Part shown: positions 7,435 to 16,696 of the stretch, piece by piece | Position numbering within the stretch: the first letter of the stretch is position 1 | Layout: each line of letters begins with the position of its first letter | Source of the DNA: Komagataeibacter xylinus | Lineage (GTDB): Bacteria; Pseudomonadota; Alphaproteobacteria; Acetobacterales; Acetobacteraceae | Direction of reading: 5' to 3' | Assembly (NCBI RefSeq): GCF_031081985.1 | Contig: NZ_JARWSK010000003.1 | Coordinates: forward strand, 1 to 64,000 | DNA: 64,000 nt | Position numbers and translations under genes: made by a program | The notes under the pieces: generated by a model | Told to the model about the DNA's origin: nothing | The model's database searches: none | Seen by the model: the letters and a program-made list of their open reading frames with translations, nothing else

Positions 7435-8595
7435 ATGAACGAAACCGATCGTCTTACTATCGTACCCGTTTCCGGTTTTCGTCAGATGACCACCTTCATC
7501 CAGTTGCCCCGCCACCTCTATGCGGGGCTGCCAGGCTATGTGCCGCCGCTTGACCTGACCCAGCGCGACCTGCTCACCCCGCGCAAGAATTCTTTTTTCC
7601 GCAACGGGCGGGCACAGTATTTTCTCGCCATGCGCGGCGGGCGGGCCGTAGGCCGTATCTCGGCGCAGATCGATCCGGTCTCGATGGAGCATTATGGCGC
7701 GCCGATCGGCTTCTTTGGCGCGTTCGATGCGATTGACGACCTTGAGGTGGTGTCCGCCCTGCTGGATGCCGCCGGCACCTGGCTGCGCCAGCGCGGCATG
7801 AAGACCATGCGCGGCCCCCAGACGCTCGACAGCAATGGCGAGTTCGGGCTGATGCTTGAAGGCCACCACGCCCTGCCCATGGTGGCCATGCCGTGGCACC
7901 CCAAATGGCTGCCGGGCATGATGGATGCCTGCGGCTGCACCAAGGTGCGCGACCTCGTGGCCTACCAGATGCACACCGGGCCTGATGCAGAGGAAGCCCA
8001 TCTCGTGCCCGCCAGCCTGCGGCTGGGCGAAGGCAGGCTGGGCAATGTCACCACGCGCGGCCTGCGCATGGACCGCATCAAGGAAGATGGCGAGATCCTG
8101 CGTGCGCTTTACAACGATGCCTGGCGCAATAACTGGGGCTCGATCCCGCTGGCGCGCGAAGACATCGAATCCATGATCGTGGAGATGAAGCCCCTGCTCA
8201 AGCCCGAGCACTTCGTGCTGATCGAGCAGGCGGGCACGCCTGTGTGCGTGGCGCTGGTGGTGCCCAACGTGTTCGACATCTCGGCTGACCTGAATGGCGC
8301 TCCCTCACCCCTGGGCTGGCTCAAGCTGGGCAAGCGGCTGCTGCGCCACGAGTTCCATTCGGCCCGCGTCATCCTGCTTGGCGTGAGTTCCGTGCTTGAT
8401 GGCACGGCCCTTGGCGCGATCATGCCCGCCCTTGCCATTACCGAACTCATGAAGCGTGGCCGCAGCCTGCCCTACCGCACCATCGAGCTGGGCTGGGTGC
8501 TGGAAACCAACACGTCCATGCGCCGCCTGATCGAGCGCATCACGCCCGAGCCGTGCAAGCGCTACCGGGTGTATGACCGCCCGCTGGAAGAGTAA
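7435..8595 (+). CDS. GNAT-like N-acyltransferase domain protein, substrate unknown
   Basis: This 386-residue cytoplasmic protein belongs to a conserved bacterial family with a GNAT-like fold, often loosely annotated as N-acetyltransferase or dATP pyrophosphohydrolase. Recognisable stretches are LPRHLYAGLPGYVPPLDL near the N-terminus, NGRAQYFLAMRGGRAVGRIS (an acyltransferase-like strand with an acidic/Gly pattern), LRGPQ-type GPQTLDSNGEFGLM, and a C-terminal ELGWVLETNTSMRRLIER that matches the terminal GNAT helix. No catalytic residues can be assigned. The ATG at 7435 is taken as start. It ends just before palindrome copy B and converges with thiL. Confidence 0.6.
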   Translation: MNETDRLTIVPVSGFRQMTTFIQLPRHLYAGLPGYVPPLDLTQRDLLTPRKNSFFRNGRAQYFLAMRGGRAVGRISAQIDPVSMEHYGAPIGFFGAFDAIDDLEVVSALLDAAGTWLRQRGMKTMRGPQTLDSNGEFGLMLEGHHALPMVAMPWHPKWLPGMMDACGCTKVRDLVAYQMHTGPDAEEAHLVPASLRLGEGRLGNVTTRGLRMDRIKEDGEILRALYNDAWRNNWGSIPLAREDIESMIVEMKPLLKPEHFVLIEQAGTPVCVALVVPNVFDISADLNGAPSPLGWLKLGKRLLRHEFHSARVILLGVSSVLDGTALGAIMPALAITELMKRGRSLPYRTIELGWVLETNTSMRRLIERITPEPCKRYRVYDRPLEE

Positions 8596-8603
8596 GGGAG
8601 AAT

Positions 8604-8642
8604 AAAAGTTTTTGGGTGCCGCCTTTTTTCAAAAAGGCGGTG
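8604..8642. repeat. Palindromic repeat copy B (terminator-like)
   Basis: AAAGTTTTTGGG is followed by the arm GCCGCC-T6-C-A5-GGCGG. It sits 9 bp after the stop at 8595 and 11 bp before the convergent thiL stop, so it can terminate both transcripts. It contains only the GC-type arm of the two-arm element. Confidence 0.75.
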
Positions 8643-8652
8643 TTCTTGTGTT

Positions 8653-9630
8653 TCAGGGCTGGACGTGGCTCCAGCCCCGGCGGGCCAGCTTTATGTCCCG
8701 CCCGGCTTCATCACGCACCCGCACGCCGCTCCCCGGCACGATCTGGCCAATGCGGGTCACGGCAACACCCACGCGGGCCGCATGGGCCAGCAGGCGGCTT
8801 TCCTGCGCGGGGGGCACGGCCAGCAGCAGTTCATAATCATCGCCACCCGTCAGGCATTGGGGCAACCATGAAGGGCCGAGCGCGCGCACGGCGGGCGAAA
8901 GCGGCACCTGTGGGGCTTCGATGATGGCCCCCACCCCGCTCTCGCGCGCCATATGCCCCAGGTCCTGCACCAGCCCGTCCGACACATCCATGCCGGCCGA
9001 GGCAATGCCGCCGAGCGCAAGCCCGAGCCGCGGGCGTGGCAACTGATAGCGACTGGCCAGAAAGCCATCGGGGTCGGGCACCTGCCCCTGCCGGGCCAGC
9101 AGGCCCATGGCGCCATCGCCAATCGTGCCGGTCACCCACAGGCCGTCACCCACCCGTGCGGTATTGCGCCGCAGCGCCATGCCGGGCGCCACATGCCCCA
9201 GTATGGTGAGCGAGAGCACCAGCGGGCCGGATGTGGCGGTGGTATCGCCACCCAGCAGGGTAATGGCAAACTGCCGCTGGTCCTGCGCAAGGCCCGCTGC
9301 AAAACCGGCAAACCACGCCTCATCCCGCGCAGGGGGCATGGATACGGTCAGCAGGTAGCCCAAGGGCGTCGCATCCATGGCTGCAAGGTCGGACAGGTTG
9401 CAGCGCAGCAGTTTACGGCCAATGGTGTGCGACGGGTCATCGGGCAAAAAATGTACGCCCTCGACCATGGCATCCGCCGCAACGACAAGTTGCTGGCCCG
9501 CAGGGGGCGTGAACACGGCCGCGTCATCGCGCAGGTCCAGCGCGCCATCGCCTGCCAGCGGGCGGAACACGCGGGCAATAAAGCCGAATTCGGCTGGCAG
9601 GCCATCCTCCCTGGCGCGATCCGGTGCCAT
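8653..9630 (-). CDS. thiL: Thiamine-monophosphate kinase
   Basis: ThiL phosphorylates thiamine monophosphate to thiamine diphosphate with ATP. The 325-residue protein shows the family's Asp-rich N-terminus (LRDDAAVF), the substrate loop AADAMVEGVHFLPDD, LLRCNLSDLAAMDATP, LLGGDTT, MDVSDGLVQDL and LTGGDDYELLL. These are the metal- and nucleotide-binding landmarks of ThiL/PurM-fold kinases. It is followed 21 bp upstream in transcription order by nusB, a common thiL-nusB arrangement. It supplies cofactor needed by ThDP enzymes such as the one at 2650-4350. Confidence 0.93.
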   Translation of the reverse strand: MAPDRAREDGLPAEFGFIARVFRPLAGDGALDLRDDAAVFTPPAGQQLVVAADAMVEGVHFLPDDPSHTIGRKLLRCNLSDLAAMDATPLGYLLTVSMPPARDEAWFAGFAAGLAQDQRQFAITLLGGDTTATSGPLVLSLTILGHVAPGMALRRNTARVGDGLWVTGTIGDGAMGLLARQGQVPDPDGFLASRYQLPRPRLGLALGGIASAGMDVSDGLVQDLGHMARESGVGAIIEAPQVPLSPAVRALGPSWLPQCLTGGDDYELLLAVPPAQESRLLAHAARVGVAVTRIGQIVPGSGVRVRDEAGRDIKLARRGWSHVQP

Positions 9631-9651
9631 GGCCGCCCTCCTTATCCCGCT

Positions 9652-10197
9652 TCAGGAAGCCGGGCTGTCGGGGGCTTCATCAACGACGTCCTGCGCTGCC
9701 TCGGCCGGGGCGGCGGGTGCTGGTTCGTGCACCCGGCGCGATAGCACATCGAGCACGCCGTTGAGCATGCGCGGCTCGTCACCGGCCAGGAAGCCGTGGC
9801 CGATATCCATGTATTCGTTGATGATGACGCGCGCGGGTGCGGGATCTGCGGCCAGCATCTCGCCGGCCGCCGCATGCATGATCGCACGCAGCACCGGGTC
9901 AAGGCGGGCCAGCGGCCACGACGCGGGCAGGATCTCGTGCAGGAGCGCATCGATGCGCTCCTGCCGGGCGATGGCCCCGCGCACCACGATGCCGAACAAC
10001 CGGGCATCGGCCTCGGGCACCTGGCCTTCGGCATATTCAGACCCGGCCCCGCCAAGGCGGTGGCGGTTGAACTGGTTGATGACCTGCTCGGCCCCTTCAT
10101 GCCCCTGCTCGATCTGGAACAGGGCCTGCACCGCTGCCACGCGTGAAGCGGTGCGGGAACGGACCTTGGGCTGCCGGTCGCCGTCTGTCTGTGTCAT
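9652..10197 (-). CDS. nusB: Transcription antitermination factor NusB
   Basis: NusB binds boxA RNA with NusE (S10) during rRNA antitermination. The 181-residue protein has the all-helical NusB core: RVAAVQALFQIEQG at residues 17-30, the middle helix with RQERIDALL, then ARLDPVLRAIMHAAAGEML and VIINEYMDIGHGF. A Pro/Ala-rich C-terminal tail (about 30 residues) makes it longer than the E. coli protein, as is usual in Alphaproteobacteria. The start is ATG at 10197. It is transcribed after nrdR and before thiL. Confidence 0.93.
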   Translation of the reverse strand: MTQTDGDRQPKVRSRTASRVAAVQALFQIEQGHEGAEQVINQFNRHRLGGAGSEYAEGQVPEADARLFGIVVRGAIARQERIDALLHEILPASWPLARLDPVLRAIMHAAAGEMLAADPAPARVIINEYMDIGHGFLAGDEPRMLNGVLDVLSRRVHEPAPAAPAEAAQDVVDEAPDSPAS

Positions 10198-10269
10198 GGC
10201 GCGTTACTCCTGCTGTGGCGTTGCTGCAAAATCACGGCTTCATCGCCTCTTTGGGCGGCGGGGTCCAGT

Positions 10270-10776
10270 TCAATCTTTGTCTTTCGGGCCGGAAGGCGGA
10301 AAGTCCTCGCTGCTCCCGCCCGGCCCGGCGGTCGAAATCGTGGCAAGGATATCAGCAAAATCCTTGGTTTCACGGAAATCCCAGTGCACGCTGGCAAAGC
10401 GGATATAGGCGACCGAATCAATTTCGCGCAGCGTTTCCATGACCAGCCGCCCGATATCGCGTGAGGGGATGTCCGTCTCCCCCATCGCCTCGAGCCTGCG
10501 CACCAGCCCGGTGACGATCCGCTCGATCCGCTCGGCATCAACCGGGCGCTTGCGCAGGGCAACCTTGACCGAACGCGCCAGCTTGTCGCGCTCGAAGGGC
10601 ACGCGCCGCGCATCGGCCTTGATCACGACCAGATCACGCAACTGCACGCGCTCGATGGTGGTGAAGCGCTGCCCGCATGAGCCACAGATGCGCCTGCGAC
10701 GGATGGCCGCCCCATCTTCATGCGGGCGGCTGTCCTTTACCTGTGTGTCGTCATGTCCGCAAAAAGGGCAACGCAT
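10270..10776 (-). CDS. nrdR: Transcriptional repressor NrdR
   Basis: NrdR represses ribonucleotide reductase genes in response to ATP/dATP. The 168-residue protein has an N-terminal zinc ribbon (Cys3, Cys6, Cys31, Cys34: MRCPFC, CGSCG) and an ATP-cone domain ([20 protein letters not shown] onward). The start is ATG at 10776, which gives the universal MRCPFC N-terminus; a TTG two codons earlier is open but unlikely. The Ser/Pro/Lys-rich C-terminal tail is longer than in E. coli. It is followed by nusB and thiL on the same strand, as in many proteobacteria. Confidence 0.94.
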   Translation of the reverse strand: MRCPFCGHDDTQVKDSRPHEDGAAIRRRRICGSCGQRFTTIERVQLRDLVVIKADARRVPFERDKLARSVKVALRKRPVDAERIERIVTGLVRRLEAMGETDIPSRDIGRLVMETLREIDSVAYIRFASVHWDFRETKDFADILATISTAGPGGSSEDFPPSGPKDKD

Positions 10777-10823
10777 GGGCAAGCTGTTCCTGATCTGGGG
10801 GCAAAATGGCGGCCGGGATGGTC

Positions 10824-12656
10824 TCAGGCCCCGGTCTGCGCCAGCACATCGAGCACCGCCTCGCCATAGCGGGCCAGCTTCGAGCCGCCCACGCCACGGA
10901 TCATGCCAAGCTCATCAAGCGTGGTCGGGCGCTCGAGGGCAATATCATGCAGCACCGCATCATGAAAAATGACATAGGGCGGAATTTCCTGTTCACGCGC
11001 CTCGCCCAGCCGCCAGCTACGCAGCGCCTCATAACGGGCAGCGGCCTCGGGCGTGAGGTCGGCCATGGCAGGGCGCGTGCCGCCACCGGTACTGCGCGCG
11101 GCCTTGAGATCCTCGGTCGCGTCCTCGCGCAGCATGATCGGCTCCTCGCCGCGCAATATGGGGCGCGCGCGGCCTTCTTCAAGGGCAAGGGCATTGTATT
11201 CGCCCGTAACCCTGATGGCCCCGCGCGCGATGAGCTGGCGGATCACGCCGCGCCAGAACGGCTCGGGCCGGTCGCGGCCAATGCCAAACACGCTCAGCTT
11301 TTCATGCCCGTGCCGCGCCGTCATGTCCGAAGCCTTGCCCCGCAGCACGCCTGCAACATGCACCGCGCCAAAGCGCTGGCCGGTGCGGTAGATGGCCGAG
11401 AGCACCTTCTGCGCGGCCACCGTGCCATCAAATGTGGCCACCGGGCTGCGACAGTTGTCGCAATGGCCGCAGGCTTCATCAAGTTCCTCGCCAAAACACG
11501 AGAGCAGCGCCTGGGTGCGGCAGCCCGTGGTTTCGGTCAGGGCGATCATGGCCTCGAGCCGCGCGCTCATGATGCGTTTCTGCGCATCAGGCGCGTTGGA
11601 CTGCTCCAGCCAGTAACGTGCGCGGGCCATGTCATCGCCGCCATAAAGCAGCACGGTCTCGGCCTGCTCGCCATCGCGCCCGGCACGACCGATCTGCTGG
11701 TAATACCCTTCAGGCGAGGATGGCATGTCCAGATGCACCACGGCGCGCACATCGGGCCGGTCAATGCCCATGCCAAAGGCGATGGTGGCCACGATCACCA
11801 CCGGCTCGCCCGAGCGGAAGCGCATCAGTGCCGCGCGCTTTTCCACCGGCGAGAGGCCGGCATGGAACGGTAGCGCCGCATAACCCTTGCCCGCCAGCGA
11901 ACGCGCCACGCGCTCGGTCTTGCTGCGGCTGCCGCAATACACGATGGAGGCCGCCCCCCGGTGCCGGTCGAGAATGGCGGTAAGCTGGCGGATTTCCGAT
12001 GTCTTGGGCTTGACCGCGATATCGAGGTTGGGGCGGTGGAAACTGGCCTTGAGCACCGTGGCATCGGGCATGGCCAGGGCTTCAAGAATGTCGCTGCGCG
12101 TGCGCGCGTCCGCCGTGGCGGTAAGGGCTATGCGCGGCACATTGGGAAAATGCTGCGGCAATGCCGCAAGCTCGCGGTATTCGGGGCGGAATTCATGCCC
12201 CCAGGCCGAGATGCAGTGCGCCTCGTCAATGGCGATGACCGAGAGCGTGAGCCGCCCGAGCCGGTCGAGCATGCCCGGCGAAAGCAGGCGCTCGGGCGAG
12301 ACGTAGAGAATGTCGAGCCGACCTGCCATCAGGTCAGAGCGCACGCGGGCGGCGTCCTCGGGTTCCTGCTCGGAATGCAGGGCGCCCGCATTGACGCCAA
12401 GCTGCCGCAGGGCGGCAACCTGATCATCCATCAGCGCGATCAGGGGCGAGATGACCAGCCCCGTGCCGGGCCGGGCAAGGGCGGGCACCTGATAGCACAC
12501 GCTCTTGCCACCACCGGTGGGCATGAGCACCAGGCAGTCGCGCCCGGCCATGACCTCCGCCACCGCCTGCTGCTGCAGGCCACGGAAATCGGGGAAGCCG
12601 AAAACCTCGGCCAGCACCGCGCGCGGGTCGCGCGTGCTGCCTTCAGGCGCCGTCAT
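10824..12656 (-). CDS. recQ: ATP-dependent DNA helicase RecQ
   Basis: This 610-residue superfamily 2 helicase has Walker A TGGGKS (about residue 47), the DEAH box ([15 protein letters not shown]), SALTAT-type motif III (IALTATAD), and motif [11 protein letters not shown]. The RecQ-C-terminal zinc site is visible ([16 protein letters not shown], four cysteines). It is followed by the winged helix ([14 protein letters not shown]) and a C-terminal HRDC domain (about 525-605, ending [12 protein letters not shown]). It unwinds recombination and repair intermediates. The spacing to nrdR is 47 bp, so cotranscription is possible. Confidence 0.95.
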   Translation of the reverse strand: MTAPEGSTRDPRAVLAEVFGFPDFRGLQQQAVAEVMAGRDCLVLMPTGGGKSVCYQVPALARPGTGLVISPLIALMDDQVAALRQLGVNAGALHSEQEPEDAARVRSDLMAGRLDILYVSPERLLSPGMLDRLGRLTLSVIAIDEAHCISAWGHEFRPEYRELAALPQHFPNVPRIALTATADARTRSDILEALAMPDATVLKASFHRPNLDIAVKPKTSEIRQLTAILDRHRGAASIVYCGSRSKTERVARSLAGKGYAALPFHAGLSPVEKRAALMRFRSGEPVVIVATIAFGMGIDRPDVRAVVHLDMPSSPEGYYQQIGRAGRDGEQAETVLLYGGDDMARARYWLEQSNAPDAQKRIMSARLEAMIALTETTGCRTQALLSCFGEELDEACGHCDNCRSPVATFDGTVAAQKVLSAIYRTGQRFGAVHVAGVLRGKASDMTARHGHEKLSVFGIGRDRPEPFWRGVIRQLIARGAIRVTGEYNALALEEGRARPILRGEEPIMLREDATEDLKAARSTGGGTRPAMADLTPEAAARYEALRSWRLGEAREQEIPPYVIFHDAVLHDIALERPTTLDELGMIRGVGGSKLARYGEAVLDVLAQTGA

Positions 12657-12679
12657 ATCATGAAAAGCGGGACTTTCGC

Positions 12680-13054
12680 TCAGTGTCCACCGACCTCGAT
12701 CTCGACACGGCGCGAGGCCAGCGCACCGTCCTCGTTGTTCATCGGGCCACGCGGCTGCTGGCTGATACGGCCTGCATCCACGCCGTCAACCGCAAGCTGG
12801 CGGGCCACGATCTTGGCGCGGTCAATGGCCAGCAGTTCATCAGCCGACAGGTCATGGCTGGCGGCGGCATAGCCTTCAACGCGCACCTTGGAATGGTTTG
12901 TCACCGCGCGCTGGGCCGCCTGAGAGATCACGGTCTGGGCCGGGGCATCAAGCTGGGCGGAATTGGGGGTGAAGAACACGACATACTTGCCCGGATGGCC
13001 ACCAGCGCATCCTGTCAGCAGACCAAGACCAAGAAGAAGGGACAGGCGACGCAT
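12680..13054 (-). CDS. OmpA-family lipoprotein
   Basis: The 124-residue precursor has a lipoprotein signal (MRRLSLLLGLGLLTGC) with the lipidated cysteine at position 16. The mature part is a compact OmpA-like peptidoglycan-associating domain: VVFFTPNSAQLDAPAQTVI, VRVEGYAA, and the C-terminal ASRRVEIEV where the conserved RRVE is seen. It probably links the outer membrane to peptidoglycan. It lies between recQ (23 bp) and cydC (134 bp) on the same strand, with no clear functional tie to either. Confidence 0.8.
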   Translation of the reverse strand: MRRLSLLLGLGLLTGCAGGHPGKYVVFFTPNSAQLDAPAQTVISQAAQRAVTNHSKVRVEGYAAASHDLSADELLAIDRAKIVARQLAVDGVDAGRISQQPRGPMNNEDGALASRRVEIEVGGH

Positions 13055-13188
13055 GATGGAGTTACTCCCGTTTCAGGTATGCATGACGGACCGCGCCCAG
13101 CCTTGAGGTGTGTCCGATCCGGTTTTGAGCTACTTCGTGCCCGCTGGGGCGGGGCACGTCAATCCTTTCGGCAGGCGGGGCGGCCCCT

Positions 13189-14886
13189 TCATGCCGTAGC
13201 CGCCACGGTTTTACCACCCACGATACGCCATGCCTGATCCAGCTTTTCCACACCTGTCAGCCGGTGCACGATCAGAATGACCGTGCGCCCCTGCGTCACC
13301 TCATTGAGGGTGAGCAGGAATTCACGCTCGGTCTGGGCATCCAGCCCGGTGGCCGGTTCATCCAGAATCAGGATCGGTGCATGCGAAAGCAGCACGCGGG
13401 CCAACGCCAGGCGCCGCCCCTGCCCGCCTGATACGCTGGCACCACCCTCGCCCAGCCAGCTATCCAGCCCATCGGGCAGTTCACGCACCACATCGGCCAC
13501 GCGGGCCTGCTCGAGTGCTGCCCACAGGTCAGCCTCGGTGGCGTCGGGACGGCCAAGCAGCAGGTTGGCACGAATCGTATCGGTAAACAGGTGCGTCGCC
13601 TGTGACAGCCAGGCAATCCGCTCGCGCATCGCCTCGTCGCGGATGGTGGCGATATCCTCTCCGCCGAGCGTAATGCGCCCTGCCTGTGGCCCCACCACCT
13701 TGAGCAGCAATGCCGCCAGCGTGGACTTGCCCGCCCCCGAAGGCCCCATGACCGCAATGCGCTGGCCTGCGGGAATGCTCAGGTCAAGATGATCAAGCAC
13801 CGGCGCACGCGCCTCGTCCCACCGGAAGGAAACCTGCTCGAAGCGGATGTCGGTACCCGCGGGCGCAGGCTGCGTGCCTTCGGGCGGGGCATGCCCGGGC
13901 AGGTCGCCCACCGCCACCACGCGCGCGGCGGCACGGGTAATGTTGCCCGCAAGCGCGCCCGCGCGCGTCAGCCCGCCAATGCTCTCGAAAGCCGCAACCG
14001 TAAGGAACAGAACGGCCGCAGCCTGCAGCGGGGGAATCCGCGGCAGGCCCAGCCCCAGGGCTGCGGCCAGCACCGCCACAACCGCCGCCTGCCCGCACAG
14101 ATAGGAGGCGGCACCTGCCAGCGCCAGCATGCGGGCCTGCTTCATCTGCGCGCGGTAAAGGGCGGCATCACGGTCGCGCACATGGTCAAGCATGCGCCCC
14201 TCCGCCCCGAAGGTCGCGATCTCACGCAGGCCACCCACCATGTCGAGCACGCCCACGCGCAGTTGGGCGGCCTCATGGTTGACCAGCCCGCCTTCGCGCC
14301 GCCCCAGCATGGCGGCGCATAGCGGCAGCACGAACGCCCCGCAGGCAAACAGCGCGCACACCACCACGGCCAGCATGGAACTGACCATGTTGATGGCGAT
14401 GAACAGGAACGGCAGCACAAGGCATGCACCCGCCAGCGGCAGGATGATGCGCAGATAAAGCCCATCCAGCGTCTCGACATCCGACACGAGGCGCGAGAGC
14501 AGGTCGCCCGCGCGGCGGAAGCCAAGCCCCGCCGCCGCCCCGCGCGCAAGATGGCGGAAGAACCACACCCGCACATCGGCCAGCGCGCGGAACATCGCAT
14601 CATGCGCGACCAGCCGCTCCGCATAGCGCAGGATCACCCGCGCACTGCCAAAGATGCGCAGCGCCCCGGTCGTGACCACGATCATGCCCATGGTCATGGC
14701 AGCGACGCGGATGCCGGCCTCGCGCATGAGCACAAGGCCGATGATGAGCGCGAGCAGCGACAGCAGCGCCCCCGCCGTAAGCAGCGGCGCGCGCCGCTGC
14801 CAGATCTGCAGGATGCGGCCTACGGGGGCGAGCACGCCCTCGCGCTGCGCCTGACGGTTCAGTTCCCTTGTCTGTGAGGATTTCAC
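13189..14886 (-). CDS. cydC: Thiol exporter subunit CydC (cytochrome bd assembly ABC protein)
   Basis: CydC is half of the heterodimeric CydDC ABC exporter, which moves glutathione/cysteine to the periplasm and is needed for cytochrome bd oxidase assembly. The 565-residue protein has an N-terminal membrane domain of about six helices (residues 30-300) and a C-terminal ATPase. The ATPase carries Walker A GPSGAGKST, the signature SVSGGQGRR and Walker B PILILDEPATGLD. The start codon overlaps the cydD stop by four bases, so translation is probably coupled. No cydAB genes lie in the window; acetic acid bacteria carry a bd-type (CIO) oxidase elsewhere (inference). Confidence 0.9.
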   Translation of the reverse strand: MKSSQTRELNRQAQREGVLAPVGRILQIWQRRAPLLTAGALLSLLALIIGLVLMREAGIRVAAMTMGMIVVTTGALRIFGSARVILRYAERLVAHDAMFRALADVRVWFFRHLARGAAAGLGFRRAGDLLSRLVSDVETLDGLYLRIILPLAGACLVLPFLFIAINMVSSMLAVVVCALFACGAFVLPLCAAMLGRREGGLVNHEAAQLRVGVLDMVGGLREIATFGAEGRMLDHVRDRDAALYRAQMKQARMLALAGAASYLCGQAAVVAVLAAALGLGLPRIPPLQAAAVLFLTVAAFESIGGLTRAGALAGNITRAAARVVAVGDLPGHAPPEGTQPAPAGTDIRFEQVSFRWDEARAPVLDHLDLSIPAGQRIAVMGPSGAGKSTLAALLLKVVGPQAGRITLGGEDIATIRDEAMRERIAWLSQATHLFTDTIRANLLLGRPDATEADLWAALEQARVADVVRELPDGLDSWLGEGGASVSGGQGRRLALARVLLSHAPILILDEPATGLDAQTEREFLLTLNEVTQGRTVILIVHRLTGVEKLDQAWRIVGGKTVAATA

Positions 14887-16598
14887 GATACTGTCTCCCC
14901 ACTGGTCACGACATGGCCCTGCGCCAGGTCGATCCGCTGGCCCTCAAACCCCGCCACCGCGCTGGAATGGGTGGCCAGGATGACGGTGCGCCGGGCGGCA
15001 AGGCGGCGCAGGCTTTCAAACACATCGGCCTCGGTATCGGGGTCGAGATGCGCGCTTGGCTCATCAAGCACCACAAGTGGCGCATCTTTCAGGAAGGCAC
15101 GCGCAATCGCCACGCGCTGCGCCTGACCGCCAGACAGACCAAAGCCCCCTTCGCCAATAAAGGTATCGAGCCCGTGGGGCAGGCTGGCCACGAAATCCCC
15201 GGCCGCGGCGGCAGCAACGGCGGCGTCAAGCTGCGCCTGCGTTGCATCGGGGCGGGCAAACAGGATGTTCTCGCGCAGCGTGCCCGCAAACAGCACCGGC
15301 TTCTGCCCGATCCACGAGGTCATGGCCACCAGCGCTTCAGGCGCCAGCGTGGTCATGTCCACGCCGTTGAACGTAATGCGCCCGCTGGCAGGCTGGATGA
15401 AGCCGAGCAGCAGTTCGATGATGGTGGACTTGCCCGAACCCGACGCGCCGCACAGCAGCAGCGTCTGGCCCGCGGGCACGCTGAAGGAGACATCATCAAC
15501 CGCCATGCCACGTGCCGCATCCCAGGCAAAACTGACATGCTCAAAGGCCACCGCGACACCACCCGTCATGTCGCACACCGCCTGGCCGCCCACCCGCGCG
15601 GGCGTAGCGTCATCGGGCAGGATGCGCATGGCGCTCGCGGCCCCCGAGGCATGCGCCCGGTCCTGATAGGCCAGGGCAAGGCTGCGGAAGGGGGCAAAGA
15701 ATTCCGGCACCACCAGCACCACGAACAGCCCGCGCGCCACCTGGCCTGCCATAATGGCGGCAGGCACGCCCTGCTCGTGCAGGTCCATCAGGTGCGCGCC
15801 GTTGCGCAGGGCGATGAGCACAAGGGCCACGACCATGGCGCAGTCGATGGAGGCGGAAGAGAGGAAGGCCACGCGCAGCACCTTCATGGTGCGCAGGCGC
15901 AGTTCCTCCGCACTTGCGGCAAGCCTGCGGGTTTCATCCTCCGTGCGGCCCGACAGCACGATGGTGGCAATGCCGCGCACCCGGTCAAGAAAGCGGGCCT
16001 GCAGGCGGGTCATGGCCAGGAACTGGTTGCGCGAGGCCACCGCCGCCCCGATACCGAACAGCGCCTGACCAAACGGCACCGCAAGGCCGCAAACGGCCAT
16101 GATGAGCGCCGAGCCCGGCTGTACGAATGCCGCCAGCACGCCAATGACAAGGGGGGCGGCCACCCACAGCACGGAAGCAGGCAGCCAGCGGGCGAAGAAC
16201 CCGTCGAGCGCCTCGATCCGGTCAACGGCCAGCGCGGTTAGTTCGCCCGTGTGGTGCTGGCGCAAAAGCCCCGGCCCGCCACGCATGATGGCCTCGATCA
16301 CACCACCACGCAGCCGCGCGCGGCCCTTCATGCCCGCGCGCGCGGCCAGCGTGTCAGATGCCGCCTGCAGGCCCGCGCGCGCCACCGCAAGCCCCACCAG
16401 CCCCGCCAGCGGCCACGCAACAACCGGCATGCCGCCGGGCACCAGCACGCAGGCCAGCACGGTGGCGATGCACCATACCTGCCCCACGGCAACGGCGGAT
16501 ATGGCCAGACCCAGCAACACGACAGGCATGGCCTGCCTGCGCCCCAGGCGCGACTGTGCCCGGGTCCACGCCTTCATCACTGTCTTGTCATCACTCAT
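14883..16598 (-). CDS. cydD: Thiol exporter subunit CydD (cytochrome bd assembly ABC protein)
   Basis: The 571-residue protein is the first gene of the cydDC pair. It has an N-terminal transmembrane domain (hydrophobic segments near 22-70 and 135-190) including GELTALAVDRIEALDGFFARW, the CydD-type coupling region. The ATPase domain has Walker A GASGSGKST, signature LSGGQAQR and Walker B PLVVLDEPSAHLD. It pairs with CydC to form the exporter. The start is ATG at 16598; the next upstream gene ends 98 bp away. The CydD assignment over CydC rests on gene order and the N-terminal region. Confidence 0.88.
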   Translation of the reverse strand: MSDDKTVMKAWTRAQSRLGRRQAMPVVLLGLAISAVAVGQVWCIATVLACVLVPGGMPVVAWPLAGLVGLAVARAGLQAASDTLAARAGMKGRARLRGGVIEAIMRGGPGLLRQHHTGELTALAVDRIEALDGFFARWLPASVLWVAAPLVIGVLAAFVQPGSALIMAVCGLAVPFGQALFGIGAAVASRNQFLAMTRLQARFLDRVRGIATIVLSGRTEDETRRLAASAEELRLRTMKVLRVAFLSSASIDCAMVVALVLIALRNGAHLMDLHEQGVPAAIMAGQVARGLFVVLVVPEFFAPFRSLALAYQDRAHASGAASAMRILPDDATPARVGGQAVCDMTGGVAVAFEHVSFAWDAARGMAVDDVSFSVPAGQTLLLCGASGSGKSTIIELLLGFIQPASGRITFNGVDMTTLAPEALVAMTSWIGQKPVLFAGTLRENILFARPDATQAQLDAAVAAAAAGDFVASLPHGLDTFIGEGGFGLSGGQAQRVAIARAFLKDAPLVVLDEPSAHLDPDTEADVFESLRRLAARRTVILATHSSAVAGFEGQRIDLAQGHVVTSGETVS

Positions 16599-16696
16599 GA
16601 CCGCTCCCTATACCGAATGACACGACACAGGGACAGCCATCATGCGCCGCCATAAACTGCCCGTGAGATAACTCTGCCATGCATTTTTGCATGCAT

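Noticed and set aside
14868-16241. 457-codon open frame antisense to cydD
   Set aside because: It is rich in His/Arg/Gln/Gly, typical of antisense frames in GC-rich genomes, and CydD on the minus strand is certain.
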